Positions 26,101 through 38,732 of a DNA stretch of 64,000 nucleotides are shown piece by piece. This stretch comes from Lathyrus oleraceus. Taxonomy: Eukaryota; Streptophyta; Magnoliopsida; Fabales; Fabaceae. The notes under the pieces were generated by a model. The model made no database searches, was not told the DNA's origin, and saw only the letters and a list, made by a program, of their open reading frames with translations. The translations under genes were made by a program, and so were the position numbers. Numbering within the stretch: the first letter of the stretch is position 1; each line of letters opens with the position of its first letter. The stretch covers positions 459,503,197-459,567,196 of the forward strand of contig NC_066581.1 in NCBI RefSeq assembly GCF_024323335.1. The letters run 5' to 3'.

Positions 26101-27799
26101 GAGCATAGTTCACAATAATACGTCTCCAACATGCATTAACACCAAAAGTCTATTGCCCAGCCCCAAATAATTGTGACTTCTACATAAGTCCAATTACGAT
26201 TGCTTAACATAGCGTTAAATTTGTGACATAAAAGGCATAAGCATTCTAGTTAGTGAGATTGTAAGTCTCCCCTCTTCCATGGTATTGTGTGGAAACTTGG
26301 CCTTATTTCCTTCCTTTGGAAGATGTTTTGGTTCAAGGATCCATGCTTGTGGTAAGTGGGTTGAGTGTTCTCCAAAGAATGTCTTAAAAGCAAAAAGCAA
26401 AACAAAACTAACTACTAACTCACTAACCATTAACTTTTAATTTCAAGTCATTACTTTTAATGCAATTTACTTTTAGCACTTTATATCATTTGCCATTATA
26501 CATATCATTCTAATTGTTTATGTTAATGTAATTTTCACTTTGTCGACTTGGACCATATTGTGTGATATTATTTTGTTTGTGTTATTTGGTTTGCTTGCTT
26601 GGTCTTTGACCATGAATGTACATAATAATAACAAAAACCCTAAAAGACTTTTGAGTGGACTATTGGTTTGATCTTCCCCGAATTGGACTTAGACTTAGGC
26701 AACATTCCTTTGCTAATGGACTTGGCCAACGCCAATTTGTTGAAGAACCAAGTACTTGCAATTTGAATTCATCTGATACAACATTCAAGATCTCTCCAGT
26801 TCATCTGCAACATTGATCATTGCTAAGTTGTTATGTTGAACCTGTGACTTCTGGAATTCATCTACTACATAGGCCATTTTGAAGAAGATCATGAAGTGGA
26901 CAAGCTTGGATGAGGCCATCTTTATTTTATGCCTTTGCTCTTCAAGATTGATATAATTGTGCATTTGTGTATTGCTTGATTCTAAAAAGTCCAAGGGAAC
27001 TCTGGGTTTCTTTTGACATAGCTGTCTATTAGATTTCTCCCATTTGGTTAGATCTTTTCAACTTTATACTTTTAAATTTTTGCGCATAGCGTAGTCTCTT
27101 CATCTTCTCCCCATTTATTTAATTTCAAATTCTCTCCCTCATTTTCAAAAACTTCTTTGTGTGAACTACTTTTGTTCTAAACTTTGACCACTTTTGAAAA
27201 AAAGGTAGAAACTTTGGCATTATGCCATTGAATTTTTCAAACTTATTTTCTTAAATCAAACTTGTAAATGAACTTAACTATACTTGACTTAAACTTTCAA
27301 AAAGCCGAAAAAGAACTAACTAATTCAAACCATTTTCAGGCCTTTGTGCCTTCCAAACTTAAATTTTGTTAAAACTAACACACTCATTTTGAAATTTATA
27401 ACACGAACTACGAGGTTTCAATCGCTCATTTATATGTTGGTACGTAGGCATAAGAACGAAGGTCTTGTCAAACACAAAAATATAATTAATGAATTCTTTT
27501 CTCATCCCCCCATTCTATTTGTTTGTAAACATCACTTTGTACAAAATACATATGCACACAAAAAGGGCTCCCTAGGAGTACCTAGGACACTTTGGGTGCT
27601 AACACCTTCCCTCTATGTAACCAACCCCCTTACCTGTGATCTCTGATTTTTATTAGTTTTTATTTGAAAAATTCTTACTAATTGGGTTTTGTTCATACTT
27701 TTTCCCTTTTCCCTTGGAAACAATAAAAGCGCGGTGGGGACTCTTGTTAATTGATCTCTAGCTTGTCAATAGCTTGATGAACATGAATTTCCCGCTACA
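23109..27799 (+). repeat. 3' LTR of element C (4691 bp)
   Basis: The LTR starts TGTAAGACCCCAATTTTGACC and ends CCCGCTACA. A TATA box is at 24619 and a donor-like GAAG/GTAATT follows the leader at 24875. Near the end it holds a hairpin CCTAGG-AGTA-CCTAGG at 27571-27586, a weak second stem to 27618 and a PBS-like TGGGGACTCTTGTT at 27735. Open frames inside it, including one of 135 codons on the minus strand at 24917-25324, overlap the leader region and look accidental. The rest is AT-rich with no recognisable gene. Confidence 0.88.
24619..24625 (+). promoter_or_regulatory. TATA box of the element C LTR
   Basis: TCTCTATAAATTGAGGCCC is a good plant TATA context about 1.5 kb into the LTR. It is followed about 30 bp downstream by CAGAGTTCACACACACC, a plausible transcription start, and then by an A/C-rich leader. 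The analogous position in the LTR of element A carries TATAAAC (4466-4472). The start site is inferred, not shown. Confidence 0.6.
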
Positions 27800-28526
27800 C
27801 TTCACAAAGTGGGTTGAAGCGACATTGTATGCGAATGTAACCAAGCAAGTTGTTGTGAGGTTTATCAAGAATCAGATTATATGCCGGTATGGTGTGCCGA
27901 GTAAGATCATTACTGATAATGGATCGAACTTAAATAATAATATGGTGGAAGCTCTTTGCAATGATTTTAAGATTGCACATCATAATTCTTCTCCCTACAG
28001 ACCTAAGATGAATAGGGTTGTGACCTACAAGGATTGGCATGAGATGCTCAAATTTGCTTTGCATGGGTATCGTACATCCATCCGCACTTTAACAGGGGCA
28101 ACCCCTTTCTCACTTGTTTATGGTATGGAAGTTGTGCTCCCAGTAAAGGTTGAGATCCCATCATTGCGGGTCTTGATGGAAGCCAAGATGACAGAAGCTG
28201 AATGGTGCCAGACCAGATATGACCAGCTGAATTTGATTGAAGAGAAGAGGTTGACTGTCATGTGTCATGGTCAGTTGTACCAATAAAGAATGAAGAAAGA
28301 TTTTGATAAGAAGGTCAGGCCTCATGTAGTCAGAGAAGGTGACCTTGTGCTCAAGAATATTTTATCTTTCAAACCAGATGCTAGGGGAAAATGGACTTCT
28401 AACTATGAAGGCCCGTATGTTGTTAAGAGAGCCTTTTTAGGCGGTGCTTTAATTCTAACAACTATGGATGGTGAGGAGTTCACTCGTCCTGTGAATGCCG
28501 ATGCAACCAAGAAATACTTCGCCTAA
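27800..28526 (+). pseudogene. integrase fragment of element D
   Basis: The frame begins abruptly at FTKWVEA, just after the LTR of element C, and runs to KKYFA and TAA. The second catalytic Asp is kept (ITDNGSN). Relative to element C a 54-bp in-frame stretch is missing after PKMNRVV, and with it the catalytic Glu. A CAA/CAG-to-TAA stop follows QLYQ at 28284-28286. The C-terminal GPYVV module is readable. Similarity to C is closer than to B, so C and D are the same family and C jumped into a relative. Confidence 0.9.
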
Positions 28527-29019
28527 AAATAAAAGAACAACTCGCTAAGTTGAAAACCTGAAAGGGCGGCTTAGGAAAAAATGAGCGTCTCGATGGATTG
28601 AAAACTCTAAAGGGCGATCCACGCAAAAATTAGAGACATGAAACAGAAAATTTATCACGATAGATTTAGTACCCCGCCTTGGGGCAATTTATGCAAAAAT
28701 TAGGGATTGTGGCACGTAACTGCATTTAGTTGATCTCTATTCTTGAAATAACCCTGAATAAATCAGTCAATTCTGATTCACCATTCTCGACCGAAGCCGA
28801 GAGCATAGTGGATATTGAAGTCGGTAGAAGGAATAGTGATCATTGTATTCAATGTAGCCCTTTTCCATGTAAATTACCATTTTTCAACTTTTGTAAAGAT
28901 CTATGGAGTCTTGTCATTTACAGACTACCATTCAATTAAATAAAGTTGAGCTTTTTGTCCAATTGTTTTTACATTTGTTTATTATTCAGCTAATTAGAAT
29001 TGAATTTTTATGATGATAA
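28527..29019 (+). other. 3' UTR of element D before the tandem array
   Basis: The sequence is colinear with the 3' UTR of element C: GCTAAGTT...GGCTTAGG, TGGATTG...GATCCA, and ATAGATT...AATTTAT around CCCC/GGGG. A common block with CATTTACAGACTACCATT and AATAAAGTTGAGCTTTT follows. The last block contains AATAAA and may act in polyadenylation, which is an inference. No gene is seen. Confidence 0.7.
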
Positions 29020-32000
29020 TTTTGACATTTTGAAATAATAAAAATCATTTTTTTTAATAATAAAAGCAATTACTTTTAAAAGCAATCAATTTCATTAAGG
29101 AATATCAACAACAGTCTGAGAACAAGTAAGTATTGAAAGTGCGAGACATTATTCGTCTCCCCCAAGCAGGTTGTTTGATCACTTTTTCCTCCCCAACGAC
29201 CACTCATTTTCTCCATCCAAGCATTGTAATCACCTCCGCAGCTGAGTTGTAGGCGCTTATTCTCAACGGTTTGCATAAATCCAGCACCGAAGTTTGATTC
29301 CCTCAGTTTACCAGTAGAGTTCACTCCTGATCCCCATCAACACTGATTCTTGAGCAATATTCTTGCTCCTCTGCTAGGTTGTCTCCCGTTTAGTATGGTG
29401 TTGACCTCAAATTCCTTATAGAGTTGATGAATCAGATCCTTAGCAAATATTTTCTCCTTCCTCAGCAGGATTTGAGATGATCATAGATGGATAATTTATG
29501 TTCATCCCCAGTTTTTCTCCAATTGGTGCTTACACCCAGCCCAAATTAGCCGAGTGTTGTGGCGATGATTCAGATTAATGACATTTGTATCCTTTGTGAT
29601 TGTTTTGTCAGGATAATCATCCATCATATATGCATATACATTCATACATCAGATATTTCATTATGCATGCTTTTGCATGTGATTCCTTATTTTCTAATCC
29701 TCTACCATGGACACATTATACTTCCCCATGCAGATTTGATGCGTCTGTCCTCCCTCAATTGTAGAGTGTCAGCCCATTAAACAGAAAGAATTTATCCTTC
29801 CTCATTACCCACTGAGTTATTTTCTCGTGGATGATTTTTATTTCAGCTTCCTCCCTAGTTAATTATCTGGATGGAACCACTACCCCTGAGTTATATCCTT
29901 ACCGGTTTGAGTCTTTGTTTGACCGTTTCTTTCTAGCTCTTACCTAGATAGATGCTTTGGTTCCTCGGAAGTCTATTATCCAGTAACTCGTAATATTCTT
30001 CTCGATTTGCAAGTACCTTACTCTTACCTAATACTCGGTAATAGTAATTTACTTCTTCTTACTTTTCCCCAACGGATTCGTTTTACGTTTCCCAAGGTAG
30101 TACATCCTTGATATGTTCATTCTACCCGATGATGAATATTCTTCCTTTGAGTCTATCCTTGATATGTCCATCTTAATAGGTGACGGATATTCTCTCTGTG
30201 ATTTTCTACCTAGAAAAAAGGTAGTTGTAATCCCTATTTTATTTTGACATTTTGAAATATTAAAAATCATTTTTTAAAAAAATAAAAGCAATTACTTTTA
30301 AAAGCAATCGATTTCATTAAGGAATATCAACAACAGTCTGAGAACAGGTAAGTATTGAAAGTGCGAGACATTACTGGTCTCCCCCAAGCAGGTTGCTTGA
30401 TCACTTTTTCCTCCCCAACGACAATTCATTTTCTCCAACCAAGCTTTGTAATCATCTCCCCAGCTGAGTTGTAGGCGCTTATTCTCAACGGTTTGCATAA
30501 ATCCAGCACCGAAGTTTGATTCCCTCAGTTTACCAGTAGAGTTCACTCCTGATCCCCATCAACACTGATTCTTGAGCAGTATTCTTGGTCCTCTACTAGG
30601 TTGTCTCCCGTTCAGTATGGTGTTGACCTCAAATTCCCTATAGAGTTGATGAATCAGATCCTTAGTAAATATTTTCACCTTCCTCAGCAGGATTTGAGAT
30701 GATCATAGATGGATAATTTATGTTCATCCCCAGTTTTTCTCCAGTTGGTGCTTACACCCTGCTCAAATTAGCCGAGTGTTGTGGCGATGATTCAGATTAA
30801 TGACATTTGTATCCTTTATGATTGTTTTGTCAGGATAATCATCCATCATATATGCATATACATTCATACGTCAGATATTTCATTATGCATGATTTTGCAT
30901 TTGATTCCTTATTTTCTAATCCTCTACCATGGGCACATTATACTTCCCCATGCAGATTTGATGCGTCTTTCCTCCCTCAATTGTAGAGTGTTAGCCCATT
31001 AAACAGAAAGAAGTTATGCTTCCTCATTACCCACTGAGTTATTTCCTCGTGGATGATTTTTATTTCAGCTTCCTCCCTAGTTGATTATCTGGATGGAACC
31101 ACTCCTCCTGAGTTATATCCTCACCGGTTCGAGTATTTGTTTGATCGTTTCTTTTTTAGCTCTTATCTAGATAGATGCTTTGGTTCCTCGGAAGTCTATT
31201 ATCCAGTAACTCGTAATATTCTTCTCGATTTGCAAGTACCTTACTCTTACCCAATACTCGGTAATAGTAATTTACTTCCTCTTACTTTTCCCCAACGGAT
31301 TCGTTTTACGTCTCCCCAGGTAGTACATCCTTGATATGTTCATCCTAACCGATGATGAATATTCTTCCTTTGAGTCTATCCTTAATATGTTCATCTTAAT
31401 AGGTGATGGATATTCTCTTTGTGGTTTTCTACCTAGAAAAAAGGTAGTTGTAATCCCTATTTCATTTTGACATTTTGAAATAATAAAAGCAATTACTTTT
31501 AAAAGCAATCAATTTCATTAAGGAATATCAACAACAGTCTGAGAACAGGTAAGTATTGAAAGTGCGAGACATTATTCGTCTCCCCCAAGCAGGTTGTTTG
31601 ATCACTTTTTCCTCCCCAACGACCACTCATTTTCTCCATCCAAGCTTTGTAATCACCTCCGCAGCTGAGTTGTAGGCGCTTATTCTCAACGGTTTGCATA
31701 AATCCAGCACCGAAGTTTGATTCCCTCAGTTTACCAATAGAGTTCACTCCTGATCCCCATCAACACTGATTCTTGAGCAGTATTCTTGCTCCTCTGCTAG
31801 GTTGTCTCCCGTTTAGTATGGTGTTGACCTCAAATTCCTTATAGAGTTGATGAATCAGATCCTTAGCAAATATTTTCTTCTTCCTCAGCAGGATTTGAGA
31901 TGATCATAGATGGATAATTTATGTTCATCCCCAGTTTTTCTCCAATTGGTGCTTACACCCTGCCCAAATTAGCCGAGTGTTGTGGCGATGATTCAGATTA

Positions 32001-32055
32001 ATGACATTTGTATCCTTTCTGATTGTTTTGTGAGGATAATCATCCATCATATATG
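29020..32055 (+). repeat. tandem satellite of ~1.2 kb monomers, left part
   Basis: About two and a half monomers run head to tail. The block AAGCAATCAATTTCATTAAGG recurs near 29081, 30303 and 31504 (spacings 1222 and 1201). The 1201-bp form lacks about 20 bp of the AATCATTTTTTT segment. The monomer is colinear with the 3' UTR of element C (about 21100-22400) and follows the D pol remnant directly, so it arose in the 3' UTR of D. Short open frames of 73, 82 and 93 codons recur in every monomer and are by-products of the repetition. Confidence 0.93.
32051..32055 (+). other. target site duplication, left copy (ATATG)
   Basis: ATATG directly precedes the 5' LTR start and is repeated at 58406-58410 directly after the 3' LTR. 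Uninterrupted monomers read CATCATATATGCATATACATTC here, so one ATATG was duplicated by the insertion. Confidence 0.95.
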
Positions 32056-35000
32056 TGTAGCACCTCAAATTTGCACCTATCATTATACATACAATTTCAT
32101 ATTAGGTCATAGCATATCATGATCCATTGCATAGCATTTGCATTGTCCCTCAGTTGCCTCAAGAGCAAGCAATCAAGAATTAGGTCAAACTAATCTCCTG
32201 ATCAGTCAACCAAGCAAGCAAAAGAATTTCTCATTGAATCAAGGCCTTGGGGTTTGCCCAACAAGTTCACATGGTTTGGAGGTCTATTTGAAGTATTTTG
32301 GTCAAGGGTTGAGGGCTCAGAGGTCATCAGTTCATACACAGACAGTCAAAAACCCTAAAAAAGTCAACTGTCAGTCAAAGCAGTGGATGGTGGTCATTCT
32401 TGTGGAATTTGGGCATCATGGTTAATAATCAAGAGTTCATACAACTTGGGACATCATTTGAAGTCAAGTTCTCAAGGAATTAGGGTTTGGAAGTCATCAG
32501 TCAATGCACAATCAGGCAGAAACCCTAAAAGTCAACTGTTGGTCAACTGTCCATTTAATCAGTGATTGGATGATTGGAATTGGTTTGTGAGGGTTCATTC
32601 ATGTCCAAATAGTCATCATATATCATGCCAAACACCATCATGGAAGAATTTGAAGCCAGATCATAAATTTCCCAAAACGGAAACTGGGCCTGTGACTGAA
32701 ACTTACCAAAAATGGAAAGTCTTGATCCTCAAACTTACATCATGATACAAGCCTCAAATGAATTTTTGCCCAACATGAAAGTTGAAGATCTTGTTCTCCC
32801 ATTTCCAAAAAGTCCTAGAACTCTCAATTCCCATGTGTGGTTGGCAAGTTATGATCGAATCGATTTCAGAAAATCTTGAACTTCAGAAGGCCATATCTCT
32901 CAAACCGTTTGACCAACTTTGGTGGGGTTTTTTCCTACAAGTCACATTTGATCCCCTCTTTCCAAAAATATAAATTTCATGTGCCAAAACTTCACCAATC
33001 AAAATGGCATATTTTGACCTTTCTCATTTAAATGAAAGTTTGACCAAGAGTTGACTTTTTGATTTAAACATTTTTTCAACATTTGGCCAATTGGAACAGC
33101 TCATAAATGTCATTTAGAATGTGTTTGCAAAGTCAAAATATGCAGTACATGAAGCCATTGCTTGGTTGCTTGGAATTTGCAAAAAAGGACACTTTCATCA
33201 TACTAAACCATGCTACTTCATGCCTTGCCTTGTACCTCAAAAGGACAACAATTATGCAGCATTTCCTCTGTCAATTAAGCACATCTTAGCAGCCTAAAAC
33301 CTTAGAAAAGGAACCATGCTTGCTTACTTGAATTTTGGAAGAAAAGTACAAAGCAACCACACCCTCCATGCCTTACCTTGTACTGCCCCATAGCAGAATT
33401 TTGGACAGCACCATTTTCTGTTAATTGAGAACATGACAGCAATAGTAACCAACAGAAGGGATTTCACTCAGTTGGCATTTGGCATTTTTGAAACCTACTG
33501 TCAGAGCTCACAAAAGACAAGACCTTGGCTTGGCTTGTCACAAGAAGAAAGCACCATTTCTTTCTGTCGTGCTACACAGTATTTGAAGGCATAGTCAAAC
33601 ACATTTTGGACAGCACCAAATCTATAGAAAAATCACTCATCCAATAATTCATTCACTTGGCTTTGGTATTTAGAAATTTTCTGTCAAATACCACAGTAAG
33701 AATTGCCCTGCCACCAAAAGGGACACTCAATAGCAGTCTTTATTGGTAATGCATTTTCTGTCCTTTTTGAAAACAGTAACAGCATAGGCAAGCATCCCTC
33801 CTGCCAAGCCATACCACAAGACCACAAACACCCTTGGCCATTCCTCTAAAAAAGGTCTGTCACAATACTGCAGCAGAAAGAGGACTTTGGCAATGGCTCA
33901 AAACAAAAAAAACACATAGCAGAAAACCAATACATTCTCTCAAAAAATTAACCTAGCTATTGGCTTTGCATCTCAAATTCCCTGTCCAACATAAGAACAC
34001 CAAAACCCTGCAAGAACCAAGGCTAGCCCTGCAACATGTTTTCGTCATCCATACACAACTCTTCCTGTTATGAAACTAACAGCCACAAGCCATGACCAAC
34101 TGTACTCACCCTTTGCCTTGCACATTGTTCTGCACCATTTCCCTGCCATAACAAAACCCTGCAGCAGCATAATCCAACCTTACTTGGCAACCAACAAACC
34201 TCATTCATTCCCAACCATCCCACTTGCATTTACCAAAAAAACAAAAACCAACCTTTCACACTCCTCTCCAACTCACCCTGCTATTGGCATTGCCCTAGTC
34301 CTGTCCAAAGACACCAACATAACACTGCAGCAGAAAATTGAATTCATCTTACCCTCACCTTGTTAGTTGGCATTGGAAACTTTCTGTCAGAAAGAAGACA
34401 CAAAAAGCACTAAACATTACCTTGTGCCAAAAGCAACCATGACAGTATTTTCATTCATTTTTCTGTCTTGGACAGGACCAAACATATAGGACATCACTCA
34501 TCCAATAGGTGATTGACCCTACTTTTGCCATTGCCAAAAAAGCTGTCAAGGGAGAAGCGTGGCAAAGGTAAAAGAGCAGACCTTGTACATGTCCTGCTGT
34601 GATTTTTGAATCACAATGGCCTTGCCACAACCAACATAACAAACTAATCCTGCCTTGCCAACCACATCAGTTTTGTCCACCTCAGTTTCTCATTAACAAA
34701 CCTTGCCTTTGCCTTACCACCACAAAGCAACCTAGCAGCAAACTGGACTCCTCTTTTTCTGTCAAGACCAAGCATTAATTGTAGCCACATGTGACAGCAG
34801 AAAAAATTGGTTAACACACTGCACTGCATTCAGGCTGCCTTTGGCATTTCAAAATTTGCTGTCAAGTCCAAAGGAGCCAAACCCTGCCATGCCACTAGCA
34901 ACACCAAAATAGCAGACTTCCACCCTCAATTTTCCTGCCATGAACAGCAACAACTAGCCACCTCCAATTGCGGCAAAAAGACTGGCCCTGTTATTGGCAT

Positions 35001-37672
35001 CTCATTCACTCTATCCAAACATCAACTAAGCTTGAGGCACACCTGTTTTGAGCCCAAATCATCAAATGACAACTGTATCACCATTGCCCTGCTGATTTGG
35101 TGAGTTTTTCGAGTTCCACCATTCCTGAAACTTTTGCATGCTTTAGTTAGATCACACCATGCTAATCATTTTGAAATTTGAATCACATAAAATGGTTGAG
35201 TATGCTGGGAGATTTCTTGATTTGAAAACTGATGTATGAATGTATTTGTCTTCGATTCATGATGGTTATTGTGTTTTAAGGAAAACAATGCTTGGATTAT
35301 TAATGTATGTTGCATGCTGATGAGATTGGTGTACTCAATTTTTGTTTCTGGGTGAATTTTTTGTGGTCAATGATGATGCTCTGCTGTTTATAAACCCTAG
35401 CTCTGCCCAGTTTTCCATGAATCGTGCTTGAAATTTGTTTGTGTGATGTTGCATGAACCTTGCTGTTTTATTGCCATGTGGTTTGCCATGCTTTTGAATT
35501 TCGTTTTGGTGTTGATTGCATGAAGATGAATGCATGACCTTACTGTTAAACCCTAACCACATTTTTCCAGAAACAATACATTTAATTGGCTGTTTGTTGT
35601 TGTTTTGCTGTAAATTTACTGTTTCATTGGAGCCAGCCAATAGAAACATTTCCCTGGTCGCCCCAAAACGGCGCCGTTTTGATTAGTGAAACGCGTATTT
35701 ACAAATATGCCACCAGGTCAACCGCGTTTGACTTTCCTCTCATGCTATGCATTCATGTTTCATCCAATTTGTTCATCAACTTCAACCATTCATTTCTAAT
35801 TCATTTCAACTCCAAAAATTATGGGATTTTTTGCATTGTGACCTGTTGGATGTCTAGTTTTTTACCACGATTTTTAATATTTTTTCTGATCATTGGATAT
35901 TAATTGGCTCTAGGGTTTATGTTATGTGACAAAAAATGATACATGTTGCCAAAACAATTGTGAAATACTCATGTTGCACCCTTTGGTCCTGATTTTTTTT
36001 GTGGAGAAACTAGACACATTCATGGTGATTTTGGTATAGAGTTTGCGCATTTATCATTTGTGGTTTGTGAGATATGATTTTTTGAACTAGGGTGTGACAA
36101 TTTGTGTCACACCATTGATGTCCAACTTCATGATTTTCATTACCATGCTTCTTGGCCTCTAAATGGATTGAAATTTTGCATGAGCCTACTCTTGTATGTC
36201 TAGTTTACATGTGAATTTTCTTGGATTTATTTGAACAATTTTACATTTGTTTGAGATTTTTCTTCCCTGCCTAGTCAAATGTTGACTTTGTGTGACACAT
36301 GTTCCCATTTCATTTGTGAAATTCTCATACTTTATTAGATGGACATGAAATTTGATATGTGATAACTAGACATCTCAAGCTTGGCATTGGTGTTAATCTC
36401 ATTCATTTCTCATCTGTTTTCAATTTGATATGTTTTTTTGAAGTTGACCCATGCTTATTGACTTTCTTTGTGCATGCTTGAATTTGGTTTGACTTCATGA
36501 TTTTCATTGACTGCCTTCCTCTCATCCAAATGGGATGAAATTTGACATGCTTACCATGCTATGTGTTAGGTTTGATCATGATTTATTTGGTGATTTTTGG
36601 AAAATGTTTAGATTGCTTTTGAGTTAAGTCTTGCTGTTGACTTCTATGAGCTTCTGTTTGTCACATTTTGACCTAATTTGTTCATGAAATGATGATAGTG
36701 ATTGATATGAATGTGAACCCAATTGGTTTTGTTTCCTAATGGTTTGAACATGATTTTGGATACTTACCCCTTGCTGTTTGGACTTTCTCATTCATTTTTG
36801 ACCCTAGGCTTGCCCTAGTGGTCCTGTTACTCACCTTTGAGCTTGTGTTTTCAGGTTGACCATCAAATGGCCATTAAGACCAATTCTTTTGATTGAGCTT
36901 GCTTAAACATCATTGTCTAACTTGTGTGTTTTGTAGGTGGCTTGGCTCTCATGCCCTAAGCCTTGTGCCTTGCACATCCATGTGCCCCCTAATTGACTGT
37001 TGGTGTCTGTTTCTGTTTGTTTTGTTTGAAGTTGCATACTAACATCTGCTTGACTGTTTCAGGTGCTTTAGTTGCTTAGTTCCTTGTGAACTTTTTGCTT
37101 TGCTTTGCTTGTATAAGCAATTTGCATTGAGGTATGTCTCTTTGTCTTCATGTAGTCTGGAAGACCTGGCCTGTTACCTGGCCAGGCAACTGTCTGAAGT
37201 CCTCCTTAAGAGGCAATGCTTGTGGGTGTTTAATTTTGTCCTTGCATAGAGTCAACGTCCTCCTAAGTGAAGAGGCAATTGGTGGAAGGTAGGGATATGC
37301 AATCTATCCCCCACTATTCAGTGTGTCATCTGCTTTGCTCACACCACTGTGTTGATGCATTGCAGATACAAACCCAAGATCTTGTACAATTGTACAGTTG
37401 AGTCAGTTTTAATGTGTAGAAGGGTTCCCACTTTCTGAACCCACACATTCTTGTCTTGAGCTCTCCCAGGCCAGGGATAAGAGCTGTGAGGTCTTATCCT
37501 CACTTCATCCTTTCATCTGCTTCACCTTAGCCCCTCAATGGCAAGGTTAAGAGCAACATTCACCCAGTTCCAGAGGTTTGTTTGTTGAGGTTGATACGAC
37601 CCCTTGACTAAAACCTAACCCTTGTTTGAGCCACTTGTTTGTGTATAGCGTGTGCTATCTGTGCTTGTAGGA

Positions 37673-37858
37673 TAGTTTGACTTGCTTCCTGTGCAAGTTA
37701 GGATAGTTTGACTTGCTTCCTGTGCAAGTTAGGATAGTTTGACTTGCTTCCTGTGCAAGTTAGGATAGTTTGACTTGCTTCCTGTGCAAGTTAGGATAGT
37801 TTGACTTGCTTCCTGTGCAAGTTAGGATAGTTTGACTTGCTTCCTGTGCAAGTTAGGA
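37673..37858 (+). repeat. 31-bp tandem repeat, six units, each an inverted repeat
   Basis: The unit GGATAGTTTGACTTGC + TTCCTGT + GCAAGTTA recurs six times every 31 bp, followed by three degenerate units to about 37955. Each unit can fold as ACTTGC/GCAAGT around TTCCTGT. The same six units sit at 57143-57328 in the other LTR, with one substitution. Confidence 0.9.
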
Positions 37859-38732
37859 TTAGTTTAGACTTGCTTCCTGTGCAAGTTAGGTTTTGCTTGG
37901 CTTGCTTCCTGTGCAAGTTAAGTGTGTGTGTGGCTTGCTCCCTGTGTGAGCCATACTTAGGATAGGTTGGCCCTTGTGCCATCTAGCTAGAAACCTTAAC
38001 TTAGGGATGATTTGCATGATAACATCTAGGCTCGAGTCGTAGTCTCCCTAGTTGTGTCTCCCTCTGTTATCTGGTTAGGCTAGTCCTTTATCCCTGCGTA
38101 GGGGAACTACATCGCCCTGATCTTCACACCAGATGAAGTATGTAGGCAGGAGATTGAGCTGATCTCTCCGGGCGCCCTTTTTCTTTTTTGAGTGTGTTGT
38201 CTGACCTTTGCTAGGCTCGAGTCTGTGACTCCTTAGCAATTTGTTGTCTGTTTGTCTGAGTGCGTGCTCGACAGTTATAGGCTGAGTCCCTGACTCCCTA
38301 TCTACCTGTTGTGTGTGTTTAGGTTCGGATGCCAATGTAAGTCCAGTGATTGGCATTTGGGCTCCATGTTTGCCTCTTTGTGTGTGTTTAGGTTCGGATG
38401 CTGACATAAGTCCAGTGATTGGCAGTCGGGCTCCACGTTTGCCTGTGTCTTGTTTGTTTGAGTGCGTGTCAGCCGAGCTACGAATGCTCTGATTCTTCTC
38501 TCGTCCGAGAAGATACGTATGCATAGGATGCGACATCCTAGCGAGCATGTGTCGTTTCCCCAGTCCGAACTACTTCGACTCTGATGTCTATGCCTGATAG
38601 ACTAAGTAGGCCCAGGATACGATGTCCTGCCGAGTCAGTTTCAGTCAGTCTCTTTCCTTTCTTTCAGCCAGTGTGTGTGTGAATATTTGAGCAGTGTTTA
38701 GCAACCAATTTCCTTCCTTTTGTGCGTGGATC

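Larger units (their letters stand above)
16531..27799 (+). mobile_element. Ogre-lineage element C, 3' two thirds, decayed
   Basis: The order is end of gag-pro, intron, pol, 3' UTR, PPT, LTR, all on the plus strand. The upstream portion (LTR, ORF1, most of gag) is replaced by the LTR fragment to the left. The LTR ends GCTACA at 27799. The next base continues an integrase reading frame of a relative (element D), so C was inserted into D. The expected target duplication CTTCA (27800-27804) has no visible partner. Multiple stops and frameshifts make C non-autonomous. Confidence 0.85.

Noticed and set aside
29076..29324. 82-codon frame on the minus strand, repeated with 73- and 93-codon plus-strand frames in each satellite monomer
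   Set aside because: Repetition comes from the tandem array. The frames carry no known motif, lie in former 3' UTR sequence, and vary between monomers without a coding pattern that I can see.
37673..37858. CRISPR-like array
   Set aside because: Repeats are contiguous 31-bp units without unique spacers, inside a plant retrotransposon LTR.
38075..38548. 157-codon minus-strand frame in both LTRs of element B
   Set aside because: It lies antisense in the LTR over the repeat and hairpin region. It is identical in both LTRs because the LTRs are young, not because of selection.
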